A stretch of 8,373 nucleotides of DNA. Source: Clostridia bacterium. GTDB lineage: Bacteria; UBA6262; WVXT01. Positions 4,108 to 8,373 of this stretch are shown here, one piece after another. A model generated the notes under the pieces. It did not search any database and had not been told where the DNA came from. It was given only the letters and a program-made list of their open reading frames with translations. Both the position numbers and the translations under genes were made by a program. The stretch spans positions 1-8,373 of the forward strand of contig DAOVHK010000059.1 in assembly GCA_030671905.1 (NCBI GenBank), given 5' to 3'. The stretch's first letter is position 1. Each line of letters opens with the position of its first letter.

Positions 4108-4641
4108 CTATATCTTTTCTACCTGTAAAAAATCGAGCTCCACGGGAGTAGCTCGTCCAAAGATTGTTACCATTACTTTCAGTTTGCTTTTTTCCTCATT
4201 GACGTCTTCCACTACGCCAACAAAATTTTCAAATGGCCCCTCTATAACTCTGACACTCTCGTCTTTTTCAAACATCACTGCCGGCTTCGGTTTTGCCTGT
4301 GCTTCTCGTTGAGTGAGTGCCACGATATTGTCCAATTCTTCTGGTCGAAGAGGCACAGGTTTCACCCCACCGAGGAAACCAGTTACTCCAGGAATATTGC
4401 GTACAGCCCAATAGGTTTCATTATCGATTACCATTTCAATTATAACGTAACCCGGGAAAAATTTCCGCTTGCTAATCTTTTTCTTATTCTTTCGTATTTC
4501 CACAATTTCTTCAGTGGGAATTAATATATTTGATATTTTGTCTTTCATTTCCCCAGAACTTATCAGCTTCTCCAGGTATGCTCTGACTTTATCCTCATGC
4601 CCCGTATAAGCATGAACAATATACCATTTTTTCTCTATCAA
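4108..4641 (-). CDS. nusG: Transcription termination/antitermination factor NusG
   Basis: A 177-residue NusG. The N-terminal NGN domain (about 5-110), which binds RNA polymerase and suppresses pausing, starts KKWYIVHAYTGHEDKV and includes the conserved FFPGYVIIEM and RNIPGVTGFLGG. A KOW domain (about 122-177) containing VRVIEGPFENFVGVVEDV ends the protein; it contacts Rho or ribosomal protein S10. Length is standard. The start is TTG at 4641, supported by AGAGGG about 5 nt upstream and by the position of the conserved WYIVHAYTG strand; an ATG just after is out of frame. It follows secE by 21 nt and precedes rplK by 13 nt, the classic bacterial order. Confidence 0.97.
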   Translation of the reverse strand: MIEKKWYIVHAYTGHEDKVRAYLEKLISSGEMKDKISNILIPTEEIVEIRKNKKKISKRKFFPGYVIIEMVIDNETYWAVRNIPGVTGFLGGVKPVPLRPEELDNIVALTQREAQAKPKPAVMFEKDESVRVIEGPFENFVGVVEDVNEEKSKLKVMVTIFGRATPVELDFLQVEKI

Positions 4642-4662
4642 CTTTTCCCTCTTAGGCGTTGA

Positions 4663-4848
4663 CTACTTTATTAATATTCCCAGAATTATGGACAGCCCAA
4701 AGTCTACCAGACCTACAAAAATAGCCACAGCAATAACTAAAAGAATCACCACCATTGCCGACCCGATTACCTGTTTCCTATTCGACCAGGAAACCTTTCG
4801 TAGCTCTTCTATAACTTCTCTCAAAAACTGGATTGGCTTTTTAAACAC
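4663..4848 (-). CDS. secE: Preprotein translocase subunit SecE
   Basis: A short SecE of about 61 residues, the small essential clamp subunit of the SecYEG channel in the inner membrane. The amphipathic cytoplasmic helix FLREVIEELRKVSWSNRKQV carries the Lys-Val-Ser-Trp motif conserved in SecE. It is followed by one transmembrane helix of about 25 hydrophobic residues (VIGSAMVVILLVIAVAIFVGLVDFG region). There is no extra N-terminal pair of membrane helices as in enterics. Two GTG starts are possible: 4857 (64 residues, no clear ribosome site, leader about 16 nt) or 4848, which I prefer because GGTGA lies 5 nt upstream. It is first in the nusG-rplK-rplA operon behind its own promoter. rpmG and tRNA-Trp, often just upstream, are missing. 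Confidence 0.92.
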   Translation of the reverse strand: MFKKPIQFLREVIEELRKVSWSNRKQVIGSAMVVILLVIAVAIFVGLVDFGLSIILGILIK

Positions 4849-4879
4849 AATTTTCACCCATTCGATTCGTAGACTGTTC

Positions 4880-4909
4880 TATATAACAAAAATGTGGGAA
4901 ATCTGTCAA
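4880..4909 (-). promoter_or_regulatory. Promoter of the secE-nusG-rplK-rplA operon
   Basis: TTGACA (4909-4904), an 18 bp spacer and TATATA (4885-4880). Predicted start near 4873, giving a leader of 15-25 nt. The -35 hexamer begins only a few bases after the terminator U-tract of the signalling operon, so the two operons are packed back to back. Confidence 0.75.
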
Positions 4910-4911
4910 CC

Positions 4912-4976
4912 AAAAAAATGCATCCCGATTTTCAATCGGGAAAATTGTGCCCTGCCCCAATTGAAAATCGGGATGC
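4912..4976 (-). terminator. Intrinsic terminator built from a palindrome with an insert
   Basis: Arms at 4976-4960 and 4936-4920 are perfectly complementary over 17 bp with a 23-nt loop. On the minus strand they are followed by CA and seven U (4918-4912). It lies 14 nt after the stop of the OmpR-type regulator. Within it, AATCGGGA occurs at 4934-4941 and again at 4966-4973 as an exact 8 bp direct repeat flanking 24 bp (4942-4965) that have their own short inverted ends (aattg/caatt). Removing 4942-4973 leaves a perfect palindrome with 10 bp arms and a TTC loop. Confidence 0.85.
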
Positions 4977-4989
4977 GAAATCTTTAACG

Positions 4990-5685
4990 TCAGTCTTTCC
5001 CCTCATCGATTAACCTGTAACCTATCCCTTCTACAGTTTCAATATTTTCACCCAGGGAGGCCAACTTCTCTCGCAGTCGTCCGATATGAACATCAACAGT
5101 ACGAGTAGTGCCAAAGTATTCGTAGCCCCATACTGTCTCCAACAAGAAATTTCTGTTAAGCACATGCCCCTTCTTTTTTACCAAAATGTGAAGTAAATTA
5201 AATTCCATAGGTGTTAAATCAATCTGCTTATCTTTTATGGATACAGCATGTTTATCCAAATTTAAGCGCATATCTCCATACTTTAAAATTTTTTCTACCT
5301 CTTCTTCTCCACCAGCTCGACGCAGCACCGTCTTCACTCGAGCGACTAATTCTTCTTGATTAAAAGGTTTAACAATATAATCATCAGCGCCCATCTCCAA
5401 TCCGGCAACAGTTGAGGACTTTGTAGATTTAACGGTGAGCATTATAATTGGGATATTACTTACAATCTTATCATTCTTCAAAGTTTGACAAATTTGAAAA
5501 CCATCCATATCGGGCAGCCTCAAATCCAAAATAACTAAATTTGGCTTTGAACGATGAACTTTCTTAATCCCCTCTTCTCCACAATTGGCAGTAATTACAC
5601 TAAACCCCTCTTCTATCAAGACGTTGCTGACCAGTTTCAAAATCGACACATCATCGTCTATCACCAAAATTCTTTTCTTTAACAT
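4990..5685 (-). CDS. OmpR/PhoB-family response regulator
   Basis: A 231-residue two-component transcription factor. The receiver domain (about 4-122) has the acidic pocket Asp10-Asp11-Asp12, phosphoacceptor Asp54 in LVILDLRLPDMDG, Thr84 and Lys106 in the KPF motif. The C-terminal winged helix (about 132-229) has the hallmark LTPMEFNLLHILVKKKGHVL, WGYEYFGTTRTVDVHIGRLR and IETVEGIGYRL of the PhoB/OmpR group. The ATG at 5685 has AGAGGG upstream. It is the last gene of the signalling operon, 32 nt after the GGDEF-type receiver protein, and a strong terminator follows. It is the only DNA-binding output visible in the cluster, and its targets are unknown. Phosphorylation by the adjacent kinase is inferred from proximity. 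Confidence 0.95.
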   Translation of the reverse strand: MLKKRILVIDDDVSILKLVSNVLIEEGFSVITANCGEEGIKKVHRSKPNLVILDLRLPDMDGFQICQTLKNDKIVSNIPIIMLTVKSTKSSTVAGLEMGADDYIVKPFNQEELVARVKTVLRRAGGEEEVEKILKYGDMRLNLDKHAVSIKDKQIDLTPMEFNLLHILVKKKGHVLNRNFLLETVWGYEYFGTTRTVDVHIGRLREKLASLGENIETVEGIGYRLIDEGKD

Positions 5686-5717
5686 CGCCGCCCTCTTTTA
5701 TATAAAATTTTTCCTTT

Positions 5718-6650
5718 CTAATCTTCCCTTTTATCTACAACGTAACCGCTCCCTTTTTTGAGCTTAGCATATTTTTTCAGTTCAGCACCCACGTCGCTAA
5801 TCTCAGCAGGACTGGCGAATTTCCTCGATTTATTTGTAACTACTCCGATAGCAATAGTCATCAATGGAAACTTCGTAGTTTTATTGAGCCGATCCTTGGT
5901 TATAATATATTTTCTTTTTCTATCTTCTTCGTCGTAGAGACTGGGAATCTCCTGACCAAAGTCTTTAATGATACCTCTACAGAGGGCATCAACTTTATCC
6001 GGGCTAGTAACTACGATGAAATCATCCCCTCCAATGTGACCGATAAAGTCATCTGGATTGCCTTTCTGTTTAACTGCCTTGAGAATGATTTGAGCTGTAA
6101 TGCGAAGAACTTTGTCGCCTCTGAGATAACTATATTTATCGTTAAAAGCTTTAAAATTACTCAAGTCTAAATACAAGACAGCAAATAGACGGTCCCGGCT
6201 TAGACACTTTTTTAACGCCTCGGCGAGGGGAATGTTGCCAGGCAATTTGGTTAGAGGATTAGCGGAGAGGTCACTGGCAGTACGCGTCAAATGCGTCTTC
6301 ACGCGGGCAACAAGTTCTTCTTCCTGGAAAGGCTTGGTAATATAGTCATCAGGAGCATAGCTCAATCCAATAACTTTCTCCGATGTAGAGCCCTTGGCAG
6401 TTAACATGATTATAGGTATATGAGCCAAAGAAACATCTTCTCTAATCTTCTGGCAAACCTGATAACCGCTCATACCAGGAAGCCCTAAGTCTAAAACTAC
6501 GAGATCCGGGGAAAGCTGATGAATATTTTCCAGTCCCTCTTCCCCACTGTAACCAACTGTGACCTCAAAACCTTCGCCCTCAAGAGTAGTTTTGACCAGA
6601 TTGGCAATATCCTCTTCATCCTCTATTACCAGAATCTTTTCCTCGCTCAT
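5718..6650 (-). CDS. Receiver domain fused to a degenerate GGDEF domain
   Basis: A 310-residue response regulator. The receiver domain (about 3-121) is complete: Glu10-Asp11, phosphoacceptor Asp54 in LVVLDLGLPGMSG, Thr84, Lys106. Residues about 130-305 form a GGDEF-like domain: NPLTKLPGN (131-139) matches the DxLTGLxNR entry motif, LYLDLSNFKAFND (159-171) gives the metal-binding Asp162, and the signature reads GGDDF at 207-211. The Asp in place of the fourth-position Glu, the absence of an RxxD inhibitory site just upstream, and the weak AK-x-x-GRN-like end (KLKKGSGY) suggest reduced or lost diguanylate cyclase activity. An insertion around 240-262 is rich in charged residues. The receiver resembles that of the next gene, so the two may share ancestry. 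The ATG at 6650 has GAGGAAG upstream. It sits 24 nt after the kinase gene. Confidence 0.9.
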   Translation of the reverse strand: MSEEKILVIEDEEDIANLVKTTLEGEGFEVTVGYSGEEGLENIHQLSPDLVVLDLGLPGMSGYQVCQKIREDVSLAHIPIIMLTAKGSTSEKVIGLSYAPDDYITKPFQEEELVARVKTHLTRTASDLSANPLTKLPGNIPLAEALKKCLSRDRLFAVLYLDLSNFKAFNDKYSYLRGDKVLRITAQIILKAVKQKGNPDDFIGHIGGDDFIVVTSPDKVDALCRGIIKDFGQEIPSLYDEEDRKRKYIITKDRLNKTTKFPLMTIAIGVVTNKSRKFASPAEISDVGAELKKYAKLKKGSGYVVDKRED

Positions 6651-6674
6651 GTTTCTTCCTCTATATATTATAAA

Positions 6675-8096
6675 TTATGCCTTGGGTAAAGCAAAGATAA
6701 AATTACTTCCCTTATTAAGTTCACTCTCTACCCAAATCCGACCACCATGTGCCTCGACGATTCCCCTAACGATGGCCAGACCCAGCCCTGTGCCTTTCAC
6801 TCTTTTCACTTTACTTCCAGATGACTTAACCTGTTGGAATTTGTCGAAAACTTTTTGCACGTCCTCCTTGGCAATGCCCACTCCGGTATCCTTGATAGCA
6901 ATCTCTATGAAGTTTCCCGATCCTGCATTTTTTGCTTCTATAGTTATTTTTCCTCCCTCAGGAGTAAATTTGAAAGCATTGCTGAGGAGATTTGTGAAAA
7001 CCTGTCTAAGTTTATCCGAATCGGCAGAAACCAAAGAGATACTGGTAGGAACGGCTGTCTCCAATTGGATCTTGCCCTCTTCTGCTTGGGGCTGGAAAAA
7101 TGTAACCATTTCTTCTATGAACGGTGAAAGCTCTAAAGCTTCCTTTCCCAGCTCAAAACGCTTGGCTTCAATTTTTGCTAAATCAAGGATGTCATTTATG
7201 AACATCCCCAGTCGAGAAGTGTTGTTTTTGACAATTGTTAAATATTCTATGAGCTTCTTATTAAGTGGCCCAGATTTTCCCCTCAAGATAAAATCGACAT
7301 AGCCTTTAATTGAGGTTAGAGGTGAGCGGAGCTCGTGGGAGACGCTGGAAACGAAGTCGTCCTTCATCTGGTCAAGCTCTTTAAGCTTTTTTGCCATCCT
7401 GTTAAATTCACCTGCTAAATCGCCAAGTTCATCTCTACTCTTGACTAAAATCTTCTGTTCCAGGTTCCCCTGTCCGATAGACTTTGCACCTTCAGTAAGC
7501 TTCCTGATTGGACGACTCATTAGCTGAGCCAGAATAAACGCACCAAAAATCCCGAAAGAAACGGCAACACCTGTTACCACAAGGATACGACGACGGGTCA
7601 AGGATAATGTATCTTCCACACCTCTATTCAACACTACTTTAGAAAATCCAACTCGGGCAGTACCCAACCTACCCTCTCCCAATAAGACAGGAAGTGAGAC
7701 ATCAATAAGCTCACCACCTTCTCTCCCCTTATAAGATTGAATCAACAAGTCCTCTGAACTCTGAGCTTTTATTCCTATAGAATCCCGATACACATAACCA
7801 AGGAGATTAGTATCAGTGTGCACTACCACTTTTCCTTCATCGTCTACGAACATTGCATAAATTACCCCTGTAGTCCTCTTAACCATCTTGATGTAATTCA
7901 TAAGAAGCAGATCGTCTTCGCTAATTATCGCCTCCTTGCAAACCTCTGCCAAACCCTTTATGGTATTTACCTGGTTTTCTCTCATTGTTTGCAAAAGATG
8001 TTTCTTCTCAAAAATGAACAGAATCACGCTCATTCCCAGTAAAGCCACCACCAATATAAGAATAGCAAAGAAGCTGAACTTTGTTCGCAGACGCAT
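6675..8096 (-). CDS. Membrane sensor histidine kinase (Cache-like sensor, HAMP, HisKA, HATPase)
   Basis: A 473-residue kinase, in order: transmembrane helix about 8-30; an extracytoplasmic sensor about 31-168 whose DEGKVVVHTDTNLLGYV resembles single-Cache folds; transmembrane helix about 170-193; HAMP linker about 191-243 ending RDELGDLAGEFNRMAKKL; HisKA with phosphoacceptor His254 in SSVSHELRSPLTSIKGY; and an ATPase domain with the N box NLLSNAFKF (Asn373), G1 DTGVG (403-407), F box region and G2 GTGLG (435-439). All catalytic motifs are intact, so it should autophosphorylate. The ligand is unknown. The ATG at 8096 has GGGAGG 4-5 nt upstream. Three receiver proteins flank it (one upstream, two downstream), suggesting a branched phosphorelay from a single kinase, which is inference from gene order. 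Confidence 0.96.
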   Translation of the reverse strand: MRLRTKFSFFAILILVVALLGMSVILFIFEKKHLLQTMRENQVNTIKGLAEVCKEAIISEDDLLLMNYIKMVKRTTGVIYAMFVDDEGKVVVHTDTNLLGYVYRDSIGIKAQSSEDLLIQSYKGREGGELIDVSLPVLLGEGRLGTARVGFSKVVLNRGVEDTLSLTRRRILVVTGVAVSFGIFGAFILAQLMSRPIRKLTEGAKSIGQGNLEQKILVKSRDELGDLAGEFNRMAKKLKELDQMKDDFVSSVSHELRSPLTSIKGYVDFILRGKSGPLNKKLIEYLTIVKNNTSRLGMFINDILDLAKIEAKRFELGKEALELSPFIEEMVTFFQPQAEEGKIQLETAVPTSISLVSADSDKLRQVFTNLLSNAFKFTPEGGKITIEAKNAGSGNFIEIAIKDTGVGIAKEDVQKVFDKFQQVKSSGSKVKRVKGTGLGLAIVRGIVEAHGGRIWVESELNKGSNFIFALPKA

Positions 8097-8111
8097 TCTG
8101 CCTCCCGAGGA

Positions 8112-8373
8112 TTAATCCTTTTTCTTCCGTCTTAACTCGTCCAGATGGTCTTTCACCAGGTGTTTGGGACCAAAATGTTTGTACTCCCGGAGCACTGCCC
8201 GTATTCGTGCCAATAGTTCCTGAGTCTCAAAGGGTTTTAGCACATAGTCATCCGCACCACCCACTAATCCCTCAACTTTATCAGAAGTCTCTTTAAACTT
8301 GCCTGTTAACATTATTATAGGTATATGTTTGCACCCTTCATCGGCTTTTAGTCTCCGACAAATCTCAAACCCG
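8112..8373 (-). CDS. Response regulator receiver protein, 5' end outside the window
   Basis: Only the last 86 residues are visible. They start within the receiver domain at GFEICRRLK, continue through HIPIIMLTGK (the conserved Thr) and GGADDYVLKPF (the conserved Lys), and finish the fifth helix with ELLARIRAVLRE. A charged tail of about 25 residues, ending ELRRKKKD, follows. No DNA-binding or enzymatic output domain comes after the receiver, so it is either a single-domain receiver or carries any output domain at its unseen N-terminus. Its stop lies 15 nt before the kinase ATG, so the two are almost certainly co-transcribed. Confidence 0.9.
   Translation of the reverse strand, partial: GFEICRRLKADEGCKHIPIIMLTGKFKETSDKVEGLVGGADDYVLKPFETQELLARIRAVLREYKHFGPKHLVKDHLDELRRKKKD

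Noticed and set aside
4858..4989. tRNA-Trp or rpmG expected upstream of secE
   Set aside because: No cloverleaf arms, GGTTCGAATCC-type T-loop or L33-like frame is present; the space is filled by a terminator and a promoter.
6559..7302. Plus-strand open frame of 247 codons
   Set aside because: It is antisense to the kinase and GGDEF genes, whose motifs are unmistakable. The product is Ser/Leu/Pro-rich without any domain and has no ribosome site.
1..8373. CRISPR array, insertion sequence or phage segment
   Set aside because: The repeats present are isolated palindromes without regular spacers. No transposase, integrase or phage structural gene is visible, and the single excisionase-like HTH gene has no integrase partner.

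Overview
The window reads as a chromosomal segment of an uncultured bacterium with moderate GC (roughly 40%, by eye). Every gene I can support is on the minus strand. Starts are Shine-Dalgarno led and often TTG or GTG. The housekeeping genes (tpiA, rpiB, secE, nusG, rplK, rplA) are plainly bacterial. The small palindromes at gene junctions, the H1-like lysine-tailed protein and the histidine kinase plus receiver cluster remind me of candidate-phylum genomes such as Omnitrophota, but that placement is an impression and not something the sequence proves.

Layout in direction of transcription (high to low coordinates). (1) 8373-4990: a signalling operon with a truncated receiver-domain protein, a membrane histidine kinase with HAMP, a receiver plus degenerate GGDEF protein, and an OmpR/PhoB-type response regulator. 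It ends in a strong terminator at 4976-4912. (2) A near-consensus promoter at 4909-4880 drives secE-nusG-rplK-rplA, which ends at a nested-stem terminator (2917-2881). The usual outer members rpmG/tRNA-Trp and rplJ/rplL are absent. (3) A segment at 2684-2880 with no convincing gene, then a consensus promoter (2683-2656) for a small excisionase-like HTH gene, a TTG-started overlapping small ORF, and a gene for two tandem copies of a 34-residue motif followed by a 44-residue lysine-rich tail. (4) A 150-nt intergenic stretch (1768-1619) that can fold into a closed multi-branch RNA ending in a U-tract. (5) A perfect consensus promoter (1599-1571) driving tpiA-rpiB, followed by the start of a second, nearly identical rpiB copy cut by the window edge.

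The most unusual theme is a set of short palindromes at gene junctions, most with a TGAA/TTCA centre. One is translated as a C-terminal extension of ribosomal protein L11, and another forms the end of the small overlapping ORF. Two of them (108-155 and 4921-4975) appear to be interrupted by 22 and 24 bp hairpin-bearing inserts flanked by exact 8 bp direct repeats. Removing the insert and one repeat copy restores a perfect palindrome in both. This looks like a tiny insertion process, and is the best candidate here for an undescribed system, together with the H1-like repeat protein and the structured RNA.
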